Positions 22,196 to 33,879 of a stretch of 64,000 nt of DNA are shown here, piece by piece. Every line of letters begins with the position of its first letter. Positions within the stretch are counted from its first letter, which is position 1. The notes below the pieces were generated by a model, which was given only the letters and a program-made list of their open reading frames with translations, was not told where the DNA came from and did no database searches. Location: contig NC_081414.1 in NCBI RefSeq assembly GCF_030272615.1, positions 818,844,396 to 818,908,395 of the forward strand, in the 5' to 3' direction. The stretch comes from Cryptomeria japonica (Eukaryota > Streptophyta > Pinopsida > Cupressales > Cupressaceae). A program made the translations under genes and the position numbers.

Positions 22196-23384
22196 TGGTA
22201 ACATGCAAAAAGTCTCACTTTCAAAATAAAGAGGCTCTTTCTAGAATAGTAAATATAACTCCCAATGAACCATTAATAGCAAAATAATCTCCATACCCAT
22301 AATAGATAACACCTTTGACTTGTAACTCTTCCATGATGACTCATATCCTAAGGTAGGCATCCAAAATAATCACTCAACTCATACGAGGCCCACCAACAAT
22401 ATGTAAGATGTTTCACTACTAAATTTTCAAAAATTGCTAAAATAGCTTCATAATTGTCACTACATACTCCAATACCTTCATGAATGCATATAAAAACTAA
22501 CGCCAAGATTTCTGTGAAATATTAATTACAAATAATTTTCTTATTAAATCCTAGACGTCCAAAGACGCTTTTCAAAGAGCGTTGGAGATACACAAAATAT
22601 ACATAGGATTGGAGGGTAATCAATCCTAACAAATGACTATTGAACAACTTCATGGGAGAAGGGTTCTCAATAAGAACGTGTTCCCAAATTATCAAATTCT
22701 CCAACAACTTAACAAAAAAACAATATAAGAATGCTACTAAAAAGGTCATAGCCATTATAAAATCCATGGCTGAGCTAACAAATGAGGGTGAAATTGATTG
22801 TAGCTTTGCACATGAGGAGGAAACCAAATATAGAGAAGAATAACCCACCATTATTGTTATGTAATGACGTAAAGAATAAAATCTATTCTATAGATATCAA
22901 TAATACATGCACTAAGATGATATGTTTCTTTTAGTAGCATCTTGTTAATTATGTCTTAAGTCAAGTAGGGGTCATGCTTCCAAGTGAAGATGCGTCTTTT
23001 TAATTATGTTGAAGTCACTAAGACATGATCTCAACCTCATTCTTTATTTATAGCACTTCTGTAAGATTTCAACCTTGATGAATGGGACAATCAAAAAACT
23101 CAACCAATTAAACTAAAATTTTTTGAATAACTCTCTTTAAGATTTTTTATTTTTTATTTTTTTATAACTCTGTTTAAGATGTATTTTAATGGACTGTTAG
23201 GATGGAAAATAAAACTCTTAAATCAGATTTGAATGTTAGGCTGTTGGCAAACACTAGCCTTACATAATCAGCATAGGCAAATAATACAGTCATCTCATTC
23301 TTTCAGGCTCTGTGATTGACTAATAATATTGCTTTACAAAAAACCACAAACCTCTGCATATTTATCTTTTTACAGGACTGGGTT
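22196..23384. other. Spacer upstream of the PPR gene, no gene seen
   Basis: AT-rich sequence with only short frames. No clear promoter or transposon ends. TTTTTACAG at about 23367-23375 could act as a 3' splice site for the PPR transcript. Confidence 0.5.
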
Positions 23385-23408
23385 TAAAACAAAACCCTTT
23401 CAAATGGT

Positions 23409-25823
23409 ATGATAATCCACTCTCGGATCGCGAAGTTGAGACTCACTGAAATTATTGCTTTACAGAATGCGCTTGCCAACATGTATGTAAAGTGTGGGAG
23501 TGTTGTGGATGCACGCAATGTGTTTGACGAAATGCTTGAACGAAATGTGTTTTCATGGACTGTCATGATTGCAGCTTACGTGAGGCATAGATTTGCTGAA
23601 GAAGCACTGGCTCTGTTTCAGCAAATGGCAGCGACATGCATCCAACCCAACCAGTTTACCTTTGCCAGCGTTGTTTCAGCTTGTGCGGGTTTGGCATCTG
23701 TAAAACAGGGAGCAGAGATTCATGAAAAGGTAATTATTAGTGGATTTTCAGATGATGTGGTTGTTGGGAATGCCCTTATACATATGTATGCGAAATTGGG
23801 AAGTTGTCACAAGGCTCGAAAAATATTTGATGGAATGTCTGAACTGGATCTAGTTTCCTGGAATTCCATTATTGCGGCATACACCGGGGTTGGACTAATG
23901 GATAAGGCACTGAAACTGTTTGAAGAAATGCCTCATCGGGATATTGTGTCATGGAATACCATGATTGCAGGTTATGGACAAATCGGGCTTGTAGAGGAGG
24001 CTCTGGAATTGTTTCACAGGATGCCTTGGCGAGATGTTGTCTCCTGGACAGCCTTGATTGCAGGGTATGCCAGGAATGGGCTTGTGGTTGATGCCTTGAA
24101 ACTCTTCAGGAAGATGCCCCAGAGAAATGTCGTCACGTGGAATGCAATTATTGCAGGATTCGCAGAGAGTGGACATGATGAGGAATCCCTGAAACTTTTC
24201 CTGCAAATGCAATTAGCAGGTATGAGGGTAGACACTACAAGTTTTGTTTGTACTCTCCCAGCATGTGCCAATTTGGCAGCTACGAGACAGGGTTTGGAGA
24301 TTCATGGAAAAATAGTCAGGACTGGATCTCAGTTTGATCTCACAGTAGTGAATGCCCTGATAGACATGTATGCAAAATGTGGAAGCATAGGGAGGGCACA
24401 CAAACTATTTGACAAAATGCATCAGCTAGATGATGTGTCCTGGACATCAATGATTTCAGGATATGCACAAAATGGGCTTGTTGACGAAGCCTTGAAACTC
24501 TTCAAAGAAATGCCTCAACCAAGTTTGGTTTCATGGAATGCATTGATTGCAGGAGTTGCACAGAATGGACATCCTAAGAAGTCACTAGAGCTTTTTCAGG
24601 AAATGCAGTTGTCAGGTGTGAGGCCAGATGCCAAAGCCTTGACCAGTATTCTTCAAGTGTGTGCCTGCCTGGCAACTGTAGAACATGGAATGGAAATCCA
24701 TGGAAAAGTAATTAGAAGTGAGTTTCAATCTGATGTTTTTGTCATGACTGCTCTTATAGACATGTATGCACAATGTGGAGACATAGTTAAGGCAAGCAAA
24801 TTATTTTACCAAATGCATGAACGTGATTTATTCACCTGGAATATCATGATTTCAGGATATATACAGAATGATCTTACTGATGAAGCCCTTAAACTGTTCA
24901 AGGAACTGCCTCAAAGAAACACAGTGTCATGGAATACAATAATTGGAGGGCTTACAAAGAATGGTTGCCATGATGAGGCCCTGAAGCTATTTCAACAAAT
25001 GCAATTGGTAGGTGAGTGGCCGGATTCAAAGACTTTGGCCAGCATTCTCTCAACATGTGCAAGCCTAGCAGCTTTAGAAAAGGGTATGGAGATCCATGCA
25101 AAAGTAGTCAGATGTGGATTTCACTTTGATATTCTTGTTTTGAATTCTCTCATTCATTTGTATGCAAAGGGTGGGAGCATACACAAGGCTCAAGAAACAT
25201 TTCATAAAATGTATGACCGAGATGTTGTTTCATGGAATACAATGATTGCAGGGTATGCCATGCATGGCTGTGGCAAAGAAGCTATCCAACTGTTTGAACA
25301 AATGAAGTCTTCTGGCATACAACCAGACCATGTTACTTTAGTTAGTGTTCTGTCTGCATGCAGTCATGCAGGTCTAGTGGATGAGGCATATCAATGCTTC
25401 AACTACATTGATGATCATAACATTAAACCTGCTACAGAACACTATATATGCATGGTTGACCTCCTGGGTCGTATTGGGCATTTGAATGAAGCACAAGATT
25501 TCATCAATAACATGCCAATAAAACCTGATTCTGTTGTTTGGAGTTGTTTTCTTAGTGCTTGTAGATTACATAATAATATTGAGCTAGGAGAATGCATAGC
25601 AGAACACCTTTTTGAGTTGGACCTTAACGATGCTGCACCTTATGTGCTTCTCTCAAACATCTATGCTGCAGCAGGCAGGTGGGATGACATTGAAAAAGTA
25701 CGCAAAATGATGAAAGATAGAGGAATTAAAAAGAAACCTGGATCTAGTTGGATTGACGTCAATAAAAAGGTACATGTTTTTATACAAGACAAATCACACT
25801 CACAAACACTACTACAAAGTTAA
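23409..25823 (+). CDS. PLS-class PPR protein with E domain, truncated at both ends (804 aa)
   Basis: PPR proteins bind organelle RNA, and the PLS class usually directs C-to-U editing in plastids or mitochondria. About 21 repeats run from residue 17 to about 708, in P, L (35 aa) and S (31 aa) forms, with runs of consecutive 31-aa repeats at 118-241. Typical blocks are VSWNTMIAGY, ALIDMYAKCG and SVLSACSHAGLVDEA. An E domain follows (about 709-785, with YVLLSNIYAAAGRWDD and KKPGSSWID). The frame stops at HVFIQDKSHSQT, where the E+ and DYW parts would begin, so the DYW deaminase is absent. The first ATG follows an in-frame TAA at 23385 and starts inside a repeat (MIIHSRIAK); no transit peptide is seen. 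Either an upstream exon supplies it, or the gene is 5'-truncated. The long frame without stops argues for recent selection. Confidence 0.88.
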   Translation: MIIHSRIAKLRLTEIIALQNALANMYVKCGSVVDARNVFDEMLERNVFSWTVMIAAYVRHRFAEEALALFQQMAATCIQPNQFTFASVVSACAGLASVKQGAEIHEKVIISGFSDDVVVGNALIHMYAKLGSCHKARKIFDGMSELDLVSWNSIIAAYTGVGLMDKALKLFEEMPHRDIVSWNTMIAGYGQIGLVEEALELFHRMPWRDVVSWTALIAGYARNGLVVDALKLFRKMPQRNVVTWNAIIAGFAESGHDEESLKLFLQMQLAGMRVDTTSFVCTLPACANLAATRQGLEIHGKIVRTGSQFDLTVVNALIDMYAKCGSIGRAHKLFDKMHQLDDVSWTSMISGYAQNGLVDEALKLFKEMPQPSLVSWNALIAGVAQNGHPKKSLELFQEMQLSGVRPDAKALTSILQVCACLATVEHGMEIHGKVIRSEFQSDVFVMTALIDMYAQCGDIVKASKLFYQMHERDLFTWNIMISGYIQNDLTDEALKLFKELPQRNTVSWNTIIGGLTKNGCHDEALKLFQQMQLVGEWPDSKTLASILSTCASLAALEKGMEIHAKVVRCGFHFDILVLNSLIHLYAKGGSIHKAQETFHKMYDRDVVSWNTMIAGYAMHGCGKEAIQLFEQMKSSGIQPDHVTLVSVLSACSHAGLVDEAYQCFNYIDDHNIKPATEHYICMVDLLGRIGHLNEAQDFINNMPIKPDSVVWSCFLSACRLHNNIELGECIAEHLFELDLNDAAPYVLLSNIYAAAGRWDDIEKVRKMMKDRGIKKKPGSSWIDVNKKVHVFIQDKSHSQTLLQS

Positions 25824-27842
25824 AAATATTGTCCTATAAGATTAGCATGGTACAGACCTACTATGTACCTTGTTTCATACAATGTTCTGCTGAACTTTTT
25901 ACAGAACAAAACTGAAAAAGTTTTCAGACAGAATGACAAAAATCTAACAGTTATTTCTGGGCCATTGAAAAAACATCTCCTAAAACAACTATTGACGTTG
26001 GCAAGAAACTTTGACTATGGCATGGCTTTTATTGTTGCTAAATTTAAGTAAGGTTTGTATCTATGTTTATTACAGAGGTCGTAGTAAATGATATACGTGC
26101 ATCATTTCAAGAATGGATATCGTTCCTTCGGGATTCCCCGCTGACAAAAGTGAAGCATAGAGTCACATTAGAAGAGTCCTAGGCATTTTCTGGGTTCCGC
26201 ATTGGTAATAAGTCAATGGGTTGAATATGGACTGTTACACATGGTGCGTTCGGTTTGCCACATGCTATGGTAACTTGGACGTGTTGTGTGGTTGGCACAA
26301 GAAACGGTCAATGATGGTTAAGATGAGCCCAAAACTAGGAGGAATTATAGTTCAAAAATAGCATAAATAAGACTGCTACTACACATAAAACACACATAAT
26401 AGAAGGGAGAGAAGACGATATTGTGGAAAAGAGAGAAATTTGCATGAGTATAGAAAAGATAGAACTAAGTATAGAGAATGGAAATATAGAGTAGTAAGTA
26501 GAGAAGAGAAAACTCATGAGATAAAATAGCGTAGAGGGAAAAAACATTAGAATTTAGATGTATTGTAGACAGATTTGGGAAAGGTTATCATTGATCATAA
26601 TCCAACTTGTATCGTATTTCAGAGGTAGGTTCTTATTCGAGCAATAGTTTATTATATATTTATAAATAAGAATAGAATTATCTTGAGAATTGTTTATTCT
26701 AGATCACTAATGAAGAAAGAGTTAAATTCTAGATCACTAATGAAGAAAGAGTTAAACTTTGAATTAGTTTATGCATTAGAAGACATGATAATTTATTTGA
26801 GGTTTCTTTTGAAGAAGCCATATAGGTATGTGCATTATGAAATGTCATCTTATTTAAATACTTGTGGGAGAAAATTTACTGAATTTAGATAGTTGAATTC
26901 ATAAATCATAGAAAACACATGTTAGTATCAAATTTAATATGAAAGAATGTGTACTTATATTCTATTCATTCATATGTAAATATAGATTCATGTGTTACAA
27001 CTTCTTATTTTAATTCTTGTATTTGATTTACTTGAAAAGATAGAAGTGAAAGATTGTTCTCTTTTCGGATATATATTTGTTTGCCCATGAAAGATTGTTT
27101 TCTTGCCAGATATAATTGGTTGTAAAACGAAAGATTGTTTCTTTCTATTTCTATTTAAAAAAAGATTGTCTTCTTTGATATTGTATTTTTATCATGCGAG
27201 AAATAGGAAGCTAGAATTGAAAAATGAAAAATTGTCTTCTATTTATTTATTGTGAGTTTCATATGAACATAGAAAAAGCTAGATAGGCTTGTGTTTGTAG
27301 GAAAGTTACCTTCTGGGACGGGTACTGATTGTGGAATCATAGAGAGAATAGTTTGTTTTTCCAAACTATATTTTATTGCTATGCATGGCATTATACTTGA
27401 TCGAGTAACTTATTGACCATTGAAATAGATGGATTTATTTATGATTTCTACCATATCCTTGATTGATCTTGCTTGTTTCTTAATGAGATTAGAAAATAGA
27501 AAATGCATGTATCATTCTAGGCATGCACTAGATTCCATCTTGTCTATCGAATTATTTTTGCTAAGCAATTCGTGCAGGGTCGGGTATTCTTGATTGACCA
27601 AGAATTCCGGGGAAGTGTAAGCTTCAAGGTTGGGTGGAAAAAGCACCTGAATCTTGTTCTCGTCTTCATTCTAAAGATTGTACTGAAGATAGCTTAGATT
27701 GCAGATCAAATGACACATCTCATCCTTTACTTTATAATTTTTTGTTATTGAACTTAAGGCATTAGAAAGACCTAAGTATTGTATGTAGATATGACTGAAA
27801 TAATACTACACTTTCTTATTGAATAAAGAATCTATATCTCCT
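25824..27842. other. Spacer downstream of the PPR gene, with small repeats
   Basis: No supported gene. It holds a 30-bp direct duplication at about 26697-26757 (CTAGATCACTAATGAAGAAA units) and five scattered AAAGATTGTYTTCT repeats at 27045-27245. The stretch 27540-27720 (GAATTCCGGGGAAGTG, GGTTGGGTGGAAAAAGCACC) reads like an old LTR or transcript end but could not be assigned. Confidence 0.5.
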
Positions 27843-28051
27843 AGCCCAAACAGGTATCAGAGTTGGCTTGGACCGTGGGTTTGCTTCCCATTGGTTTCGG
27901 GTTCGACTCTGAGGCTTGGACTCAACCAATGGGCTTGGCTGACGGGCTTCTTAGCTCATCTCCAAGGACTAGTCTCGCCTCAACTTGCCCCATAATGGGA
28001 AACCAGTGTCGTTGGGTTGAGTCGCGGGGATACCCTGGGTGACTGAAAAAA
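27843..28051 (+). mobile_element. tRNA-type SINE with 17-bp target duplication
   Basis: Flanked by AAGAATCTATATCTCCT (27826-27842) and AAGAATCTACATCTCCT (28052-28068), one mismatch. The body has an A-box-like TATCAGAGTTGG (27854-27865) and a B box GGGTTCGACTC (27899-27909) at tRNA-like spacing, and ends in an A run before the right duplication. These are the marks of a polymerase III retroposon copied by a LINE. The family name is unknown to me. Confidence 0.78.
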
Positions 28052-28242
28052 AAGAATCTACATCTCCTTATAGAAATCTCGTGTTTATAATGACATCATT
28101 GAAAATGACCATTTTGAGCTAAGAATGGAATAATGGAATAAAATAGACTTATTAAAGGAATTATGCGTTTATTTAAGAATAAAGAGTATTTCGTTTTATT
28201 ATTGAATTTAGAATGTTTTACGTCTTTACATCCGTCTTTTTA

Positions 28243-28832
28243 GGTGGGTGTTTTATGAGATTAAGAACATTAATCTCAAGCAGCAGTCTTTATCCTCCAA
28301 GATGAAAGTTATGCAGGCTAATGTTGGAGATATGTCGCATGCGGCTGTTAGTGCTCACCCTACCGTTATTGGCAAGGAGGTGGTTGAGGGGGCTTTAGCG
28401 AGTGCTTTATGGACATAAAGCGAAAAACAAGTCATGACCGATTGTCTGGCTAAAAACATGGAAACCACCCAGAGAGTGAAGGAGATTTCTAATAAAAAAA
28501 TTGTGGATATGGAGGTCAGAAGTGCCAAGTGCGAAGCTACCCTCTGGGGTATAATGGAAACCAGTCAGAACATTGTCAAGGCTTCTGTTGAAACTATGTC
28601 TACTATAGTTAGCAAGCTGGAGAAAGCTTATATGGATAGGACTATGGTGGACGTGGACAAGCAAATGGTTGCTGGTGCAGAAGATTCAGGTCCTCTAGGA
28701 AAGCGTACTCAGGCTAGCATGAAAAATAAAGTCACTGAAGTGCCCCAAGACATCATGGAATTGAAGAATGCTGTGAAGAAGATGCATTGGCTTAGTGCTA
28801 ATGTTGCAGAGAATCTTAAAAATTTGGGTTGA
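28243..28832 (+). pseudogene. Orphan coiled-coil-like ORF, function unknown
   Basis: A frame from 28434 gives 132 aa. A matching coding-like stretch lies upstream (about 28245-28420, with IKNINLKQQS and VIGKEVVEGALASAL), separated by a stop and frameshift. The peptide is Lys/Glu-rich and mostly helical in composition, with heptad-like spacing (ETTQRVKEISNKKIVDMEV, DIMELKNAVKKM) and a C-terminal SANVAENLKNLG. I do not recognise it. The T-rich tail and AATAAAAAA-like end near 29020 resemble the 3' end of a LINE or a retroposed transcript. A helix-rich ORF1-like piece of a LINE is one option, a host gene fragment another. Confidence 0.4.
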
Positions 28833-29388
28833 TTTTACTGTTTCTGTTGCTGGGTCTGTGCTATTAGTTTGTTGTTTTTGTGGGCTGAGCGGTCTTTTTT
28901 GCTTTATTTCTACCGTCTCTCAACCCTATGGGGTTTTATTATGAAAGGACTTTATTTGATCTATCTTATGTAAATTTGATGTAAAGGGTTTCGGGGTCCC
29001 TTCAAAACTTACTTTTTCTGTAATAAAAAACATTACAGAATCTGGTTTTGATTTTGTTTATGATCATTTTATGTTGTCATTTTATAAAAAATTAACCTTG
29101 CGACTCATATAAAAGCTATTATCCTCTCTCATTTGGATACATGATTTTTATTATAGCGAAGCTCTACTAAATTGATCACATAGGTTTGCAAGTCTATACC
29201 ATAAAGTATTCAACATTATTCATTCATCATTATTCCAAAGATGGTTGAATTTTCAAGGAATGTTAGAGGATGACATGGAATTACTAATTGATGAAATTAG
29301 CTTGTACCTCTCAAGGGTTTGTTATGATTCTATGTTGTTCTCACATTTTTGGGTTTTAATCTTTGTATCTAATATTAATCTGACGGTA
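28833..29388. other. Spacer, no gene seen
   Basis: 3'-UTR-like sequence to about 29040, including TCTGTAATAAAAAAC, then AT-rich DNA up to the minus-strand copia LTR. Confidence 0.5.
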
Positions 29389-30786
29389 TGATGAAAGAAT
29401 AAGTATCTGGTAGATTACTAAGGGGGGGGGGGGGGCTTGAATCAGTAAATAGAAAAACTGATACAAACTTCCCAAACTCAAATTCAAACATACAAAGTAA
29501 TAGATCGATACTCATAAGAATACTGGTTGACTGTTACAACAACTTAACATTAAACGTCATTTAACTTGTAAACATCCAAATGCTTTATCATATGCCAATG
29601 CTTCATTCCTCAATGCTTCTAGTTATCATGCCTTATCAGAAATAGTTAATCAAATCAACAATAAGATCATAACCACAAAAACATTCACCACATGACACAA
29701 GTATTTATACGTGGAAAACCCAAATAGGTAAAAACCACAATGAGATGAGACTCACAAGATAATATTTGAACTCTTCTGAAGTTCATCCTGTTAGGAGCCA
29801 ATCCTGTTAAAGCTTTTACAAAAGTCTTGTTAAGAAATGATCCTGTTAGGAATCACCCAGTTAAGGGATTGACTACAAATGCCTTGTTAGAAGCAAATAC
29901 CTTGTAAGGAGTAACCTTAGTAGAGGATTTGAAAATCCAATCTAATGGACCACCATGTTAGAAGATTTAATAAGTAACCAAGCCTGTTAGAGCTTACCCG
30001 GTTAGGGGATTTCAATTCTATTGTAATTGTTAGAAAACAACAGGAGTTTGTTGATATGTCTGAATAGCACTACACTTGCTTGATTAGATCCATTAAGCTT
30101 CTATCTGCCTTTACTCAAACTGCAAACTCATTCTCCCGTTCGGCAACCACACACTCAGCTGATTTCTATCAATTCTTGCCAACACTAAATAAAACAACTT
30201 CGTCGACCTTAAATACAAATCAATTAGGACGGTAAAACAACAAAAATCTAATTCTCTCATCGAGATTACAAATAAGTCAATACAAGTATGATCGTTGGAT
30301 TTCATAGCAATCTCTACACATCAATCAAGAAAACCTCAATTGCTCCTTGATTACCACTTCATCGAGCTCAGTAACTCATCACGTGTTTTGCATTAGATGC
30401 AATACACTTTATTCATTCCCTAGACAAACAATCACGCCAAAACATTTTGAACTAGTCTTCATACAATGACCATACATGTCACCATCATTATCACTCAACA
30501 TTAAATCATAAACCAACATAACGAATTCAATAACCTTAATCGGTTAGGGTTCAACAAAAACAACTGGTAGGGTTTACCGGTTACATAACATAGAAAGGGT
30601 TTAACCTTTTACTTTGATTATCGGTTCAACTCACAAACTTACATACCGGTTTACAATAACCTTCACAAAGCTCTTCCTACCGGTTATAAGACAATAACGA
30701 CAATAACAACAATATCATTACCGATTTAATTGACATCAATGACAACATAACATATCATTAATGCAATCTTCATGCAAATGCCAACA
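29389..30786 (-). repeat. 3' LTR of the minus-strand copia
   Basis: On the minus strand it starts TGTTGGCATTTGC directly after GGGGGAGAT and ends near TCTTTCATCA; the exact left end is uncertain by a few bases without the partner LTR. It has the ACGTATAAATAC box, a run of 14 G on the + strand (29422-29435), and about eight CCTGTTAGGA-like repeats (29785-30010). Confidence 0.8.
29701..29710 (-). promoter_or_regulatory. TATA box of minus-strand copia LTR
   Basis: GTATAAATAC on the minus strand, preceded by GGGTTTTCCAC, about 310 bp before the LTR 3' end. This is the expected place for the polymerase II start of a copia LTR. Confidence 0.6.
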
Positions 30787-31149
30787 ATCTCCCCCTTTGG
30801 CTTTGATGGCAATACAAATATCAACACCATTGCTTTGTTGTTGTGATTGTGAATAGGAATCCTGGTTTACATTACCAAGTATTTACATGCTCTCTCTGTC
30901 TTTAGTCTATCACTGGTTTTCATTCCCATAATCACATAATTCTTCTCCCCCTTTGACATCAATGCCAAAAAAAAATATGTAAAGTCAAATTTCACCATGC
31001 ATCAACAACATACTACAACTTGATGCTCCCCCTGTGGAATACATCCACTTCTACATCAACCCTTGTAAAATTTTGTAAGTGATTCAGGGAGTGATGCAGT
31101 CAACATCATGTTCAACTAACTTCATGAAGAGGGACAACCCCTAACTAAC

Positions 31150-31690
31150 TTCTAAGATACTCAAAAGTAGTCTTAGGAAGAGGTTTGGTAAAAATATCTG
31201 CAAGCTTCTCCTTGGTAGAAACATGCTCTAAGATAACATCTTTGCTCTGAACTTTTTCCCTCAAGAAATGATACTTCAATTCAATGTGTTTGGTTCATGC
31301 GTGCAAAACAAGATTCTTGGAAATATTTATGGCACTTTTATTATCACATAAAATCTTTATAGGTTCTAAAATCTTCATCTTAAAACCTTCCAAAATGTGC
31401 CTCATCCAAATAGCCTGTGCACAATTCTTATAAGCTGCAACATACTCAGCTTCAACAGTAGATTGTGAAGTACAACTCTTCTTTTACTACTCCATGAAAT
31501 ACGCCTTCCTCCAAGAAAAAATGCTCCATCGGTTGTTCTTTTCCGATCATCAACATTTCCTACCCAATCAACATCTATGTATGCCTTCAAATCAAATTTT
31601 CCTCCATATGGATACCATAATCCATAGTCAACAGTACCTTTCAGGTATCTAAAGATTCTCTTGGTTGCTATCAAGTGTGTCTTCTTAGGA
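31150..31690 (-). pseudogene. copia RNase H
   Basis: The minus strand reads YLKGTVDYGLWYP, then YIDVDWVGNVDDRK (first catalytic Asp) and GAFFLGGRRISWSSK, then a frameshift near 31480. After it come the TKHIEVKYHFLRE and ADIFTKPLP blocks (with one change) near 31290-31160. The domain removes RNA from the RNA-DNA hybrid during cDNA synthesis. The frameshift makes it inactive. Confidence 0.85.
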
Positions 31691-31695
31691 TTCTT

Positions 31696-32660
31696 CTAGA
31701 ATCTAGCAACTATGCCAACCGCATGGGCTATGTCTAGTCTGCTGTGAACAACATAGTGCAATTTGCCAATCATTGACATGTATTCCTTCTCATCAACAGA
31801 CTTAGATTCATCTTCCTTGGACAACTTACAACCTGTAACCATTGGTGTCCCAACTGGTTTATAGTCACTCATGCCAAATGTCTTCAAAACCTCTTTCACA
31901 TACTTAGACTGTGTAATGAAAATGCCATTCTTCATTTGTTGTATCTGCAAACCTATGAAAGATTTTATTTCCCCTACTAAAGACATTTCAAACTCATTTT
32001 TCATTTCATCTACAAAACTGTTGCTCATGACATCATTACCTTCAAATATAATATCATCAACAAATAGTTCACTGACCAATATTTCATCTCCTTTAGACTT
32101 GAGATATATGTTACTATCATTACTGGTTCTTAAAAAGCCTATCTTCATTAGATGTGTATGAAGCCTTTCATACCATGCTCTGGGTGTCTTCTTTAATCCA
32201 TATAAATCCTTATGCAATCTGTAAACCATGTCTTTCTCATCAGTCAAAGCATAACCATCTGGCTGCTCTATGTATACCTCTTCTTCCAATATCCCATTAA
32301 AAAATGCAGACTTAACATCCATTTGATATACCTTGAACTTTTTATGGGCTGCAAATGCAAGTAAAGTTCTGACACCTTCAAGTCTTGCTACTAGTGCAAA
32401 AGTTTCTCCATAATCTTCTCCTTCTTCTTATGCATAACCCTTGCAGACTAATCTTGCCTTGTTACGAACTACAACACCATCTTCATTCAACTTGTTCCTG
32501 TATACCCATTTAGTACCTATAACATTCTTATTTACCGGTCGGGGTACTAGGGTCCAAGTGTTGATCTTCTCAATTTGATCCAATTCCTCCTCCATAGCTT
32601 TAACTCAATGATCATCACCAAATTCCTCCTTAGAGGTTCTTTGTTGAATGGTGGAGATCA
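31696..32660 (-). pseudogene. copia reverse transcriptase
   Basis: A clean 208-codon frame (32322-31696) covers MDVKSAFFNGILEEEV, DLYGLKKTPRAWYERL, the catalytic ELFVDDIIFEG block (FVDD) and SKYVKEVLKTF. The N-terminal part lies upstream in broken frames to about 32660 (VRNKARLVCKGYA-type region, with a stop). The frame then breaks into RNase H at 31690. Once an RNA-dependent DNA polymerase, now lacking a continuous polyprotein. Confidence 0.87.
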
Positions 32661-32870
32661 TGCAAGAATTCTCTTTGATTCTTCTTCTCGTTAGCACTCT
32701 AACATCTTTATCTCCAATAATCTGCTCAGGATTGTGATTCAGTCTCACATATCTAGGAATAACATGATCATTATCTTCAGGTTCAACTTCTTTGTTGTCA
32801 TCATCTTCTTCTGAATTTATCTATTTCGGTTGGACTGGTGCATCAAAATTTGCTTTGCTAGTTTCAGATT

Positions 32871-33780
32871 TCACAGTTTCTGGTTCCAAAAATAAAATGC
32901 AAGGATCTTCATCCTTTTTTTCTGAATCGGTTCCTTCTGAGACTTCAGGAAATTCATCCACTCGAACATCAACACTCTCAACAATTCTCTGTGTCCAATT
33001 GTTAAAACATTTGTAGGCCTTACTCTTGGTGGAATAGCCAAGAAATATGCCTTCATCACTCGTAGCCTCAAATATGCTAATGTAATCATCTCTCTTAATA
33101 AAACATAGCTAACATCAGGTGATCTTCCATACCAATATTCATAAGGAGTCTTTTCCTTACCTCTCTTTACCAGAACTCGGTTCATTGTGTAGATAGTTGT
33201 GCTGACAACTTCTTTCCAAAAGGTTTTCGCTATACCTCCTTGTATCAACATTGTCCTAGCAGCTTCAACAACTAACCGATTGTTCCTTTCTGCGATACCA
33301 TTTTGTTGAGGTGTCCTCGATGCAGAAAGCTGCCGTTTGATACCATTCTCTTCACAATACCTAGTGAATTCCTCAGAAGTAAATTCACCGCCTTGATCTG
33401 TCCTCAAAAATTTTATCATCTTGCCGCTTTCTTTCTTAGCTAAGGCCCTGAATGACTTCAACTTACCAAAAGCTTTAGTCTTATCCTTAAAAAATGTAAC
33501 CCACATCATCCTTGAGAAATAATCAATGAGAATCATAAAATATCTGTCACCTTGAATGTTTTTTGTTCTTATTGGTCCATAAAGATCTATATGAACCAAA
33601 TCTAACAAGTGCTCCGTTGAAAATGATTTGCTTTTGAAAGTTGAAGAAGTCATCTTTCCTAACTGAAATTCATTGCAAAGAGCATTAACCGGTTTGTCTA
33701 ATTGAGACAAACCTCTCACTGTCTTAGACTTACTCACTTTAACAATGTTATCAAAGTTTATATGACAAAATATCCTATGC
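32871..33780 (-). pseudogene. copia integrase
   Basis: An open frame of 288 codons (33737-32871) has the remnant zinc-site region (ALCNEFQLGK, with one Cys changed to Phe), the core motifs LVHIDLYGPI, RTDQGGEF and SRTPQQNGIAERNN, and a FWKEVVSTTIYTMNR block. The N-terminal His pair lies just upstream in a shifted frame (to about 33780). The C-terminal end runs into a Lys/Glu linker with stops before RT. Nearly intact, but cut off from gag by the plus-strand copia insertion. Confidence 0.87.
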
Positions 33781-33879
33781 CTGTTGGCATTCTACACTCT
33801 TATGAGAATAGTTGATATTGTCACTGATGGCAACCAACTGGAATTCATCTGGTAAGCCACCAATAGTTACTGGTACTAA

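Larger units (their letters stand above)
29389..33870 (-). mobile_element. Ty1/copia element on the minus strand, 5' part displaced
   Basis: In element orientation: integrase (33780-32871), RT (32660-31696), RNase H (31690-31150), polypurine tract (30796-30787) and 3' LTR (30786-29389). Gag and protease are missing because a plus-strand copia inserted near 33875; the rest should lie right of the window. Coding parts hold a few stops and frameshifts. The protein is closely related to that of the left-block copia. Confidence 0.88.

Noticed and set aside
27843-28051. Possible tRNA gene because of the GGGTTCGACTC B box
   Set aside because: No cloverleaf stems could be paired, and the A tail plus 17-bp duplications mark a SINE.
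29422-29435. Run of 14 G as a designed or regulatory site
   Set aside because: It sits where copia LTRs of this type carry a shorter C-run on the sense strand; expansion or sequencing slippage explains it.
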